Source of the DNA: Thamnaconus septentrionalis
Taxonomy: Eukaryota; Chordata; Actinopteri; Tetraodontiformes; Monacanthidae
Direction: 5' to 3'
Length of the DNA stretch: 64,000 bases
Assembly (NCBI GenBank): GCA_009823395.1
Contig: CM020509.1
Span: 15,093,501-15,157,500, forward strand
Below are positions 13,524 to 41,206 of the stretch, piece after piece. Within the stretch, counting starts at the first letter, position 1, and each line of letters opens with the position of its first letter. The position numbers and the translations under genes were made by a program. Under the pieces are notes generated by a model that was not told the origin of the DNA, searched no databases, and worked only from the letters and a program-made list of their open reading frames with translations.

Positions 13524-15485
13524 GTGAGCTGATCAGGTAGCCCGTGTGACCCCCGCCAGAAACGCTGGCACTCGGCCACATGCAGCGGCCGCAGGGGCGA
13601 GCGCGGAAGCTGCATCACTATTCCCGTCCACCCGTCACGCCTCCGTCCACGCAGGCCCCGACCGGGCTGCACCAGCTGTCGCCATGGCAACGGGCAGGCC
13701 TGCCGATGCCCCCAGGGACCGTGTCTTGACAGATTTGTGTGCCGTCCGCTCTCGGTAAAAGGTTGCCCACCTGGCCTCCGTTCCCTTCCCCTCCACTTCC
13801 CTCCCCTCAGTCCGAATCCTTGTTTATGTTTGCGTTTACTCCCGAGAAAATCACTGCTGCACTGCTGCTGAAAAACTGCTGAAGGGGACTTAACTCCACT
13901 TTTTTTTTCTGCTATGTTCCTCTTTGGTCTAAAAATAGACCAGATGCTGCTCCAGGTTATCCTCAAGGATTCTTTATATTACCGCTTTCTACATACAATG
14001 GGCAGCCGCTGACATCTGCCGTGACACCATCAACAAGCACGCAACACGTGGAACGCAGAGACGCCAGCGTCTCCTTAAACGTCGACCGCAGAGGGCAGAC
14101 GCAGGGACGGGACAGAACAGGAGGAGAAGCGCTCCGTCAGACTCCGTGGGGAGAAACAGAGGAGGAAAATAATCACTCTCAATCAAAAAATGCCTAATCC
14201 TCTCTGGCAGCGGCAGCCGGCGACATCATTTATCATCAGCACGCATGGCGTGCACACCTTGGAAGCCGACGGATGATCCTTTTGTGAGTCGGTTGAACAA
14301 AGAATACAGTTTTCTCTCCAACCCTCTTTTTTGCCCCCAATTCAAATCTAATCTTTCCCCGTCTAAATGATTACAGTCGTTGGGATTCAAAGCACACGCA
14401 GCCGCCCCGTGGAGTTCAGTATAGCTCGCTGCTCCCGAGGCAATTTCCATGATGCAGCATGATATGCCCTGATCTGATAGCAGGAGATCAGCAAACAAAT
14501 CGGTGGTGGGTTTTTTTTGTTTTGCGTAAATGAGCCACCAAAACGATGAAAACAGCATCATCAAAAAAACGTGAACTATTGTCTATGGCATATTTACTCT
14601 CGGTCGGCCTCGTTATCTCAGCGCTCTCCTTTTTCTTCTTTCTTCCCTTTGCCTCTTACTCGCATGCGCACACTGCTGCGGCCAGCTGGCCGCACGAGTC
14701 ATCGGATCACAATCGGCGCCAATCCGAGGTCCGAGCGCGAACCGCCGCTTGCCTCCCTGTCTCTCACTCACATGATCCGCAGCTCCAACACCCTTTTTCT
14801 CTGTCAGTAATTTTTTTCTTTCCGCCACAAACCACAGAAACCCACACACACACAGTCTTTCAGGGCTCTCGTTTTCGCTGCCTCCCACACAGGCATCTGT
14901 AAAAGAGCACGTGCGCTTCACAGCAGTGGGTTGAGGGGGGGAAAAAAGGCTGGCAGATTAAAAAAGAGACAATTTTCCATCTATTACATACACTGGCGAG
15001 GATTATGGTATAGGGGATAGGATTTCTGTCAATGTGGAGTTTTAGCTGCTACAATAACTACATGTTTTCCTTCCATTTGGAGCTAGTCTTTTCTCTTTTT
15101 CTTAAGAATGCTGAAATTCAACAATACAAGATGTCTGGGATTGTAATCCCAGGCAAGCAAGGGAGCGGTTTGGATCACAATGCTATGAAAAATGTTTTTT
15201 TTTTCTTTGCAGTAAAGGTGGGTTCTTTTTTTCTCTTCTTCCTTTTTTCCCTTTCTCTCCCTTTCCACTCCCAGGTGAATGATTGTGAAACAGAGCACGG
15301 CCTTTGCAGTGCCGCCTTGTCTCATGCTGCTCCCTCCTCTCAGGGGATGGCCAAAGTCCAGGATGGACACCCGGACGCATGTGGCAGGTGACGGCGCCTT
15401 CTCATCTGCACGAGCACTGGCGTTGTAGTCGTTTCCCCCTGACATTTCATTCATTCAAGTCTGCGTCTCACATTGTAGCCCTGCA

Positions 15486-28989
<13,504 letters not shown>

Positions 28990-30731
28990 GCGTGAGTCAG
29001 GCACAGATGTGATCTCAATGGCGTGGAAAATGGGCGGTAACTCTATCCAAATGTATTATTTGTTGTTTACATTTTTTTACAAGTCATGCAAATAATCATC
29101 TCCGGTAAATATTTTAATGCAACTGTTTCATCCCATGTTTACAGGCCCTGAGGTAGCCTCAAGGATCTTGTTTTAAAATCTAGATACATTAAACTGATGC
29201 ACAAAGGAATAGGAACCCTATAAGAGACTGGTTGATACAGGGCTAATCACCTCATATCACTATTCACAGTATACATACGTCAATATAATATAATATTTTG
29301 TATGTAACGTATATTTGAATTGTGTCTATTTAGCAAATAATATAAAGTTTTGTGCAGAAAAAAGTGAAGAATATATTTGAAATGTATTGAGTTGAAGAAA
29401 TATAAAGATTATAATAAATCATCAGAAATAAGTGTATGCTCTGGACTAAAATATTTCAGAAATCTTGTCACGTAGCGATTTTTGTTAATTGCGTAGTCCA
29501 AAGCATTGGTTGATTAGATGGTGATGTGCGTGTTTGCTGAATTTTCTGTTGCCAAATGGAGATCCCTGCCGGCTACTTTGCCTGTGTTTGACATGCTCAT
29601 GCTAGATTGCATATGAGAGTGACAGTGTTGCAAGGTGAAAATAGTGAGGACTATTGAAGGCCCATTCTTTTGCTTAACGCCGCAGGTTTAAAAAAAAAAA
29701 AAAAACTGCACAGGGCAGACAATGTAGCAGAGACCTGAGTCATGTTATCAGCGATGCAGCCATGAGTGTCATTTACCTCGCTCAGCTGTAGTCTAGGAAT
29801 ACCCTCACTGTACTTTACAACACAGTCTATTTTACACCTGCACTGATCCACCGCTCCACTGCAACACTTGTTGTGACACATAGTTTTAAAGATAGCCAAC
29901 CACTAGCTAGTAAGCCTCTCACTAGGATTTTGCACAACCTCTGAAATTTAGCTACAAACTCCTCTATCCCTTAATGTTTGATATTTTTTTTATTCACTCT
30001 GCTGCTGACAAATCCACGCCACTGGTTTCACAGAATGAATCTGCTGAAAGCTAATGCCGACCCATTTTAAATGATTGCTTTTTTTCTCCTAGGTTTTCAG
30101 AAACAATATAAGCAAATTTGCTATCTGTGTGCTGTTACACATTGTGAAATCTAGCAAAAATATAACAAACAGAAAGTAGTTTTCTATGTATTTTAATAAA
30201 ACTAACACATCTGTTCCCTGTCTGAAATCTTCTTTGTGTCTCATCCTCTTTAATTCATTGAAATTATTTACAAATGCTTTAAAAAAAAAATCACATTTAA
30301 TGTGTATCATTAAACCTGAAAATCAAATTTCACTGTTAAGTCTTTGTTGGCAAAGAAAAGCAGAGTGAAGTGATTCTTTCATGACTGGTATTCTTTTAAT
30401 CACTTGTCCTTTGATTTTGATTTTGAGTATTTTGTCTGAACACAACCAGAGCAGTGTGTTTTTTTCCTTGTGATACATATTTTCACTTTTGCAAATCAAA
30501 AACTTAGAGAAGATTAACAAGCAAACTGTTCAGGGGGTTTCCCAACTTTACAGAGAAAGGTTTTGCAACGAAAATGAAAGGCCACGGTGACAATAGTTGG
30601 CAAATTCTATGAAGAATGTAAATTCAGACTGTAAATGTGCTCTGTAACTGTAAATACTGACATAAAATGTTTGGGAAAACACTTTTAAAAACATTAAATG
30701 CCACAGTAAAATTATCCAGACCCTTCACTAT

Positions 30732-30771
<40 letters not shown>

Positions 30772-31200
30772 GAAAAGAAAAAAGGAAAGGAAAGATAATG
30801 TCTATAAGGTCATTGTTTATAGTAGTAATGTAACATAGAGACTAATAACAAAACATATATTTTAATGAGTATAATGAGCATGGGTAATGTTTATTTTTAT
30901 AAAACAAAAAATATCAGACAGTGCTATCAGCACTGGAAGTTTTTCCGATAATAATGAACATTTTCTGTGGTTCCCATTGTTCAGTTGCTTTCTTAAACTG
31001 TTTGTATTTTTTCTGTGTCATTACCACAATTAGTCTGCCATAAGTTCGACTTATTGTTTCCTTATGTGTGCCACTTCATTTATGTTTTGCTTTTTTTATT
31101 GTCAATGATTTTCTTGTCACTGTGGCCCTCTGTCTGTGTACAAAGCTGACTCCTGTTTTAAGAGCAATAAAATACATTGTATAAACCCTTTCAGAGAATA
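28990..31200 (+). other. Probable frmpd3 3' UTR with candidate poly(A) signals
   Basis: AT-rich sequence without coding similarity follows the TGA. AATAAA hexamers occur at 29413-29418 and 31166-31171; either could end the transcript, giving a 3' UTR of ~0.45 or ~2.2 kb. The true end cannot be decided without transcript data. Confidence 0.45.
30737..30767. repeat. 31-base poly-A run
   Basis: An uninterrupted run of about 31 A followed by an AG/AAAGG-rich stretch. It might be the tail of a decayed retroposon, but I see no body or target-site duplication. It lies in the presumed frmpd3 3' region. Confidence 0.7.
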
Positions 31201-31572
31201 TGGAAGTGACGTTGCATCCAGTTGCTGTCCTGACAGGGTTTCCATTAGTGTGGCTTTTCATTAATGATTTTAAAATTAAACACAATCTAGCTGCCAGCCA
31301 CTTGTTATCTGTGGCTGATTTATTAAAGTTGTTATGGTGATTTAAGAGTACAAACATTGTTTTATCATTGGCAGTACAGGTTTGATGTTGACATGGTCTG
31401 TTGTTTATGCTTGGTAGCCTTTTCTGGGATACTCTCTTTTGTCAAGCTCATACGGGATAATTATAAGAAAAAGAGAGCACTGAAATATCTTATTATAGTT
31501 AACCAAATGAGTCACTTGAGATAAAGACACCCAATTATGAGATAGACAACAGCACACAGTACAGTATATATA

Positions 31573-31935
31573 ACATGTGGTGCAGCGTTCAGCATTGCTG
31601 CCTTATAGCAATAAGGTCACAAGTTTAATTCAATATGCAAATTTGCATGTTCTGCCTGTTTCAGCCTGGGGCTCTTTTCAGGTACTGCAGATTCATTCCA
31701 CAGTGTGAAGGAAATTCACGTTAGGCTCATTAGCAACTCTATATTGTCCGTAGGTGTGTGTTTCAGTGTGACTAGTTGTCTGTCTTTCAGTGAACTGTGA
31801 TAAATTGATGGTGCAAATGGGAGGGTGGCCCAAATTGATTCTCGGGCATAAGGCACCAAAATATTCTGGCTGTCATCCTGGGTTACAGTATCCCTGAGAC
31901 CCTGAGTGCATGAGAAATTGTGATAGAAAATTGAT
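31573..31935 (+). repeat. Old, diverged copy of the tRNA-derived SINE
   Basis: This stretch follows the two young SINEs in order with many substitutions. A tRNA-like head (GTGGTGCAGCGTTCAGCATTG, GCTGCCTTATAGCAATAAGG) is followed by GCATGTTCTGCC, then ATTGTCCGTAGGTGTG, then TCTGTCTTTC, then GAGACCCTGAGTGCATGAG. The B box has decayed to AGTTTAATTC. No target-site duplication is visible, consistent with an old insertion between frmpd3 and prps1. Confidence 0.65.
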
Positions 31936-32606
31936 GCGGGTCTGTTGGACACTAAATTGCCTCTATTTGGAGGTAAGTTTAATTAAGGTCAGCAAAAAGC
32001 ACACAGGTTAATCATAACAATTACTGTAACACAGTTACAAGTCTAAATGTCACCAATATACTGCTAACAATTTCTATTTCATGAGTAGGTTAGCGTTAGT
32101 GTGGTTTGTTGTTGTCATTAGGCCTCTGTGCACTGTGCCACACTAATCACTACATTTGCATTCGATGCACATTCTATCCATAACTGTGCAGAATATGAAA
32201 CAATGACGAAACGGTTTGCTGGTGTGAGACAATGTATTAATTCCAGTACATGGATGATTGTGATTAATTCCACACTTTTGAACGATACAGGGTGCAGCAT
32301 TTAAACTTAAGGTGTCTTCCTTTCATGACACCATTATGGGAAAGGAGGAATAGGGGGAAATTCATAGGTGACACCCCCCCGAGAATTCTGCGCCTTTCAT
32401 TGGTCAGAATATTCAGATTAAACCAGAACTAAATTTTACTTCCGGTGAGGATTACCTGTGTCGCGCTCACATTCTGCCCGTGAGCAGACGATTCACGGGA
32501 CCCTCTTCCGGTTGTGAGGTATCGCAAAACGCTCTGTCCATTGATGGAAAAACAAAAAGGAAGATAACATTTTAGAGATTACGGGCGCTTGCCTTGTTCT
32601 TTCCAC

Positions 32607-32610
<4 letters not shown>

Positions 32611-32676
<66 letters not shown>
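32611..32676. repeat. (AG)33 microsatellite at the prps1 promoter
   Basis: A pure AG/CT dinucleotide run of 66 bases, the longest perfect microsatellite in the window. It ends 38 bases before a CRE and about 280 bases before the prps1 ATG. Confidence 0.95.
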
Positions 32677-35829
<3,153 letters not shown>

Positions 35830-37140
35830 CCAAACCAGAGGAGGGAAGGCAACCGATAACAAAGCTGGCCTGCTAACTAACCGTACAGCAGGGGCTCAAA
35901 CCATCATGTCTGTTACTAATATTGACCCCACTCACTCTGATAATGACTGGGGCACCAAAGCAATTAAAGCTACCAATACAGGCTAGCTTATTTATTGTAC
36001 TTGGGTAAATATGTGTTTATCCACTGTGAATTTTGTCCCACTTTTAATGTATACAAGTAATGTAGGTACAGACATTTTGATCCCTGCAGGTGACATTTCC
36101 ATGTATTGAATATTGTCTCATCATATCCCTGAGGTCAGAGGTAGCCTCTACCCTACATGGCTGTTACAGTGGTTTCTGTTACAGTGAATGAGTTCAGTTC
36201 ATGTTTCTCTTTTATCTTTTGCTGTTACATAAATGTCAATGAAAGTGAATGTTTGTGGGACTAGTTTACAGTGCTACTGAAGCTCCGCTCAACCAAGAGT
36301 GCCTCAAAAGTTTAAAATATCGAGTTATTGATATACTCTATTAAATTACCTTTTCCTCTTTCATCCTTCCTTTTAGCCTCCCCCGCCACTAGATAAGGAG
36401 CCTTGCTAGGCTTTAGAGGGCATTTTTGGGATGTTGTTTTCAGCTCTTGAGGTGCCCTCATTGAGTGGGGTTTGCTCTGTGTCTATAGATCTTTCTTTAG
36501 ATAAGCTGTCAGACTTTTAATTTGGGGTCTCTGCAGGCAGGAGCTTCCGCCAGAAATGTTCACCTGCGATTTTTGGTTCTCTGTTTTGTTTTGTTTTCAC
36601 TTTGGTCTTTTTATATGTCTCAAGGAAGGATTTGTCATTTTTGTGCATACTCCAGATCAATGTGTTATAAGTTGGCAAAATGTGCCACTTTCTCTGAGGA
36701 TGCATTCTTAATAATAAAAAACAAAAAAAAAGAAATCCGTTATATGCTAAATCTTACACCTGACCTGTTTGTGTTGTCTCTTACATTAATGGCCTAAGTT
36801 TGGCTCACATCATCTTCCCATGATGATTTGACTTGGTTTTAGTGTTTTCTGAAAAACTTCAAAAAAAATAATAATAATAATAATAAATAAATAAAACGAC
36901 ATGGGCCATATGGTAAAACATAATTGACACTTAGATTTACTACACGCAACAAATGCACAACATGGAGTTTGAGTTAAAACTGGTTCCATGAGTCTATTTT
37001 CTTTTCTCCCCCTTTTATTTTGCTCCATTGTGCACTGCAGATTAAGGAACATAAAATATGGTTTGTTTGTTTTTTGTTTTTTTCTATCTCTAAACGTGTC
37101 ATGTTGTTTCCTGGCAATAAATTATACATACACTGTCCTA
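35830..37140 (+). other. prps1: prps1 3' UTR
   Basis: Non-coding sequence follows the stop codon. Candidate poly(A) signals are ATTAAA at 35963-35968 and AATAAA at 37116-37121. The latter would give a ~1.3-kb 3' UTR, a plausible length for PRPS1. An (AAT)n stretch lies near 36868. No other gene is seen. Confidence 0.5.
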
Positions 37141-37344
37141 CACTGTTGCACTTGTAACAGCTGAGCTTGTTGCTGTCACGACGCAGTTTCCCCGCAAGAG
37201 CTCGATAAAGTCTGGAACATTTAAATTATAAGTACAAGTGGCGTTTAAAGTCAGTATTTATAAGATTGCAAAGTGCCTTTAATAGCACTACGCCTTCCTT
37301 GGTAACGGATGGAGGATGCGTGTGGCGCCGGGGACTGACAGGCA

Positions 37345-37642
37345 AAGCAGCCAATGGCTGACCACTTCGGCGTTCACCTCATCCAATCGCGAAACAGATT
37401 ACACCATGCGTTAATACAGTCTTTCAATTTCGTTTTTTTTTTTCTTTCTTTCTTCCCCCTGTATGTCAGTGATACGCTTGACATTTAACGCATTCCGAGA
37501 AGGAACGTGCAGAAACGGTGTTGGATTGTTAATTTAACAAATTACGTGATTTCTGTACTGCACACCGAGCCTCGGTGAACGCGGATGACCAGAATCTGAT
37601 TAGACTCTTTAATATATTAGCTGCCTGGCGACAACCCGCAGA
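37345..37642 (+). promoter_or_regulatory. slc25a53: Probable slc25a53 promoter and first non-coding exon
   Basis: Two CCAAT boxes 32 bases apart (37351-37355 in AGCCAATGG and 37383-37387 in ATCCAATCG) suggest NF-Y binding. A donor-like A|GTGAGT at 37642/37643 pairs with a strong pyrimidine-rich acceptor TTCTTTCCTTTTCTCAG ending at 38036, seven bases before the coding ATG. This predicts a non-coding exon 1 and a ~0.4-kb intron. Confidence 0.45.
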
Positions 37643-38043
37643 GTGAGTACATTTTAATTGAATATTTGTAGCAATTCAAGCGCTCTCTGTTTTGTTTTTC
37701 TACTTCCCCATCACATCTGTCACACACGGTCGGTGCTGTTCTGTTCTTCGGGTCGCCGTCCCACCCTGCATATCCATCCGCAAGCATCCGAATCGATACA
37801 ATAATAATTGCAGGGAGTTTTCTCAAAACAAATTCGAGCTCATCTCACGAAATGTGTATTGCGTGCACATCCCATGTGTTATCAAATCATTATTTGAACG
37901 CTTTCAATTTCAGGGGGTAGCTCTGATAAGACGTCTGCAGTCATCCATCACAAGGGGAGAGGAAGTGCGCCATATCACTCACGTACGCATGTATGAGAGC
38001 TGTCTTTAAACAGTTTTTTTTCTTTCCTTTTCTCAGCTCTAGA

Positions 38044-38901
38044 ATGGCAGGAGGTCCTGACAGTAAACAGGAGGCAGAGGAGGGCCCGGTGAGGCGTTTC
38101 TACAGCTACATGTACGGCGGCACCTCCACTTTGCTCCCCACCTTTGTAGTTTTCCCCATTTACAAAACAGTTTTTCGCCAACAAATACACAACACTCCGG
38201 TGCAGCAGGCCATGAAGGAGCTGTACAGAGAGGGCCCCAGGAAGCTCTACAGGGGTGTGGTCCCGCCCCTGCTGATGAGGACGGTGAACGGCACGCTGCT
38301 TTTTGGCCTCCAGGACACCCTCCTTCACCTGCTCTCGTCGCAGAAGGTCACGTCCACCGCGGCCTTGCCTGCGCTGGCCGGGTTCGGTGCAGGCTTGGTG
38401 GAGGCTGCACTTCTGACCCCTCTGGAGCGCATTCAGAATGTGTTGCAGAACAGCCAGAATGATCGGAAGCTGCCTACCATGAAGAGTGTACTGGACAAAC
38501 TGAAGGAACTGAGGTTGCACTCGGGGTATTACAGAGCCTTCGTGCCAATTGCGGTACGCAACGCTGCGGGCAGCGCCCTCTACTTTGGCCTGAAGGGGCC
38601 CATGCGTGATGCTGTGAAGGACCAGGGCCTCTCCCCGATGCTCTCCTCTTTCGTCTCAGGTACAATGACCTCCATGGCCGTCAGTTTGACCCTTTACCCG
38701 GTGTCTGTGCTCGTGGCGAACATGCAGGCACAGGTGGACACAGGCGCTAAGGGAGTAGTCGCTTCATGGAGGAAGATATGGCAGACTCGGCAGCGGAGTG
38801 TGATTCTGCTGTACCGAGGAGGCTCTATGGTCATTTTGAGATGCATTACATGGGGTCTTATCACTGTCATATATGACTGGCAGCAGAAGCGTTGGGGCTA
38901 A
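38044..38901 (+). CDS. slc25a53: Solute carrier family 25 member 53 (orphan mitochondrial carrier)
   Basis: Member of the mitochondrial inner-membrane carrier family; its substrate is not known. The whole 285-aa coding sequence lies in one exon whose acceptor is at 38036. The threefold carrier repeat is visible. FPIYKTVFRQQIH opens repeat 1, TPLERIQNVLQ marks repeat 2 and YPVSVLVANMQ repeat 3. EGPRKLYRGVVPPLL and LYRGGSMVILRCITWGL are carrier-typical segments shared with human SLC25A53. The usual PxDxxKxRxQ signature is degenerate: repeat 1 lacks the acidic residue and repeat 3 lacks both charges, as in the mammalian protein. The start chosen gives MAGGPDSKQEAEEG and is the first ATG after the acceptor. 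Human SLC25A53 is slightly longer (about 307 aa) with a different N-terminus. Confidence 0.92.
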   Translation: MAGGPDSKQEAEEGPVRRFYSYMYGGTSTLLPTFVVFPIYKTVFRQQIHNTPVQQAMKELYREGPRKLYRGVVPPLLMRTVNGTLLFGLQDTLLHLLSSQKVTSTAALPALAGFGAGLVEAALLTPLERIQNVLQNSQNDRKLPTMKSVLDKLKELRLHSGYYRAFVPIAVRNAAGSALYFGLKGPMRDAVKDQGLSPMLSSFVSGTMTSMAVSLTLYPVSVLVANMQAQVDTGAKGVVASWRKIWQTRQRSVILLYRGGSMVILRCITWGLITVIYDWQQKRWG

Positions 38902-39677
38902 AGAGACACGTATTTTTTTTTTTTCATTTTCTGCCTTGCTTCCTTGCACACATGTGGTAAAAAGAAATTGTAATCATTAACTACAAACCGCTCCATCCAA
39001 AAATGGGAAGTGCAGAGATACTATTTACATCACCTTCTTCAGCAAACTGATCGGTAAGCTGGAATATTCAAGGAAGCAGGCAGTACCACTGCCAGGACTT
39101 TCCTGCAAGTGTGTGTTTTTGTGACTGTATACCAAAGCAGTTTGAGCACTAGGAAAACACAATCAAGGTGCTAATAAATGACAGGTGCCTCTAAGTTCTA
39201 TTCCTTGACGGAGGGAGAGTGCCAATTTTACTTCTCAGTGAAAGTTTGAACACGTACATGAAGTTCTCAGGATTTTGGATTGCTTATGCAAGTGCCTGAA
39301 GCAGTTCTTTACCTTTGTTATATACATTAATTAGTACTAGACTGGAAGTTTTAACAAGTTCATGTTTATTTTAACTCATAAAATAGACGTGAACGTTTCT
39401 CAAGGCTCAAAGATGAATGCAGTCGGGTTGAATGTCAACTATATTCTTTATTTTTTTTTCTTCATTTTTTTTTTAATGTGAATGTCTGGGTTGGGTCAAT
39501 CAATATAACCAAAATAATTTACTGTGTACTGTGATGTAGCAAACTGTGATCCTATTATGTGTGCAGAGTAGACGTGAAGCATTCTGCAACCTCCAGCAGC
39601 AAAAACTGTATTTGAATGAGAGAAATATTCTGCCTGCCTGTAACAGCACATACCTCTTTTATTAAATTATCATAATG
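38902..39677 (+). other. slc25a53 3' UTR and intergenic DNA
   Basis: AT-rich non-coding DNA with a candidate poly(A) signal AATAAA at 39173-39178, which would give a ~290-base 3' UTR. Beyond it I see only T-rich tracts near 39450 up to the SINE. Confidence 0.45.
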
Positions 39678-40077
39678 TGATAACTGTGGGCGACACGGTG
39701 GCGCAGTGGTTAGCGCTGCCGCCTCACAGCAAGAAGGTCGTGGGTTCGATTCCGGGGCCCGGACCTGTGACCTTTCTGTGTGGAGTTTGCATGTTCTCCC
39801 CATGTCTGCGTGGGTTCTCTCCGGGTTCTCCGGCTTCCTCCCACACTCCAAAAACATGCATGTGAGGTCAATTGAATATTCTAAATTGTCCATAGGTGTG
39901 CATGTGAGTGTGAATGGTTGTTTGTCTCTATGTGGCCCTGCGATGAACTGGCGACTTGTCCAGGGTGTACCCTGCCTTCGCCCTAAGACAGCTGGGATAG
40001 GCTCCAGCAGACCCCCGTGACCCTGAACAGGAATAAGCGGGTATAGAAGATGAATGAATGAATGAATGATAACTGTG
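39678..40077 (+). mobile_element. tRNA-derived SINE, copy 1, with target-site duplication
   Basis: The 378-bp element is at 39689-40066, flanked by direct repeats TGATAACTGTG at 39678-39688 and 40067-40077. The outer two bases of the repeat could belong to the TGAA tail. The head is tRNA-like: pol III A box TGGCGCAGTGG at 39699-39709 and a perfect B box GGTTCGATTCC at 39743-39753. A conserved body containing TGGCGACTTGTCCAGGGTG follows, and a (GAAT)n tail. It is about 95% identical by eye to the copy at 42988 and in the same orientation. It ends about 250 bases upstream of the thymosin TATA-like box. Reading frames inside it are not genes. Confidence 0.92.
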
Positions 40078-40258
40078 TGTGTGTCTTCACAGCTAGCCTG
40101 CCGTTGAACTTAGTTAACACCTGTCAGGTCATATGCATCCACTGGATGGCACTGTTTAACAGGTTAAAAAAAATTCACCATTGATCACAGCAAGGCACCA
40201 GCAAAGCTCGTCAACATTGAATGTGTCCAAGTAAAAGTGTTTTGTTAAACCCTGGCAG

Positions 40259-40397
40259 CCAATGGAAGCCGAGCGTCAGTGTGCATGTTGATGTGCACTA
40301 GGGGCGTGTTGAATATTTAAGCATCTGGATTGGGGAAGTTGTGTAGACACACCTCACCTGGAAAGGACACGAGCACAGCAAGTGACTGCGACACCAG
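40259..40397 (+). promoter_or_regulatory. Beta-thymosin promoter and non-coding exon 1
   Basis: A compact promoter arrangement: CCAAT at 40259-40263, GGGGCGTG (KLF/Sp-type) at 40301-40308, TATA-like TATTTAA at 40314-40320, and about 30 bases later a presumed start near 40345. The short exon ends at 40397 (CACCAG|GTAATA). The intron runs to an ACATAG acceptor at 41193. This two-part 5' structure is typical of beta-thymosin genes. Confidence 0.6.
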
Positions 40398-41206
40398 GTA
40401 ATAACCTCTTTGATTAGCTCTTGTACTTAAGGGAACTTTGGAAATATCACCATTTATGTTAAGAAATTGTTTCACTGTTGGCGTGTGTTGGTCTTATGCA
40501 ACAGTTTTAAACTGTCATTCAAGTACAATCAGACGATTAGACTGAACTTTCATAATACAATATCTGTAGGGAGTTTTAATACCTGGTTTGCAGCACTGTG
40601 CAGCACACTGTAATGTTTGGTGCAAGCTAACCATAAAGGGATATTTATATTGCAAAAAAAACAAAAACAGTCCTACTTTCTTTTTCTCTAGATTTGTAAA
40701 ATATTGCCACCAAAACTTTACAGGAAACATTCTTTTTAACTTCCTCTTTGAAAAAGGCATGTCCTATTTAAAATGTAGTTTATTTGAGTTTATGTCTTAC
40801 AACCATACATCATCTTTTTATCCACCCTGTGGACTCCCTATAGTTTATTTTTCACAAATTTATTAAATGCAAAATCACTCCATGTCTCAGAGCAGCTCTG
40901 AAGATTAACTATGCCACCTCACATGAACAGTGTTTAGTCTCAGCTTTCTCTTCTTAAGAGAGAGAGAGAACATGTTGATTCTCGTGGCTGTGTTGCATAA
41001 CTCCAAACTTTTCCTCTGTTGGGGTGGGGCTCTGCTTGTGTATACCTGTAGGAGCATGTCTGACATGCGGAAGCTGCTATGTGAGGCTAATTGTGATCTT
41101 TCTTGCCATTTTTTTCCCTGACCTTGTTACTAATCAGTGTTCTTTAAGGATTTTATGTGACTATTTTTCTGTTTTCTGAATTATCTGACATAGGAAATCT
41201 CGTAAA

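Larger units (their letters stand above)
1..15485. other. Non-coding region upstream of frmpd3
   Basis: No reading frame in these 15.5 kb resembles a protein I know, and no series of phase-compatible exons could be assembled on either strand. The sequence is mostly non-repetitive, with poly-A runs near 1396 and 2451, small simple repeats and one SINE tail near 11.2 kb. The most likely explanation is intergenic DNA plus 5' non-coding exons and introns of frmpd3, whose first recognised exon has an acceptor-like CAG/TAG context just before its ATG (near 15479). Conserved enhancers may be present but cannot be recognised without alignment to other fish. Confidence 0.6.

Noticed and set aside
13445..13966. 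173-codon reverse frame
   Set aside because: Its C-terminal part is translated from the CTGA/CTGG tetranucleotide repeat; the remainder is Arg/Gly-rich and lacks any recognised domain or exon structure.
37975..38520. 181-codon reverse frame opposite slc25a53
   Set aside because: Antisense shadow of the carrier coding exon; no homology and the + strand protein is clearly a carrier.
39689..39760. Possible tRNA gene from matching A and B boxes
   Set aside because: The boxes belong to the tRNA-derived head of the SINE; the body continues for another 300 bases and recurs at 43.0 kb.
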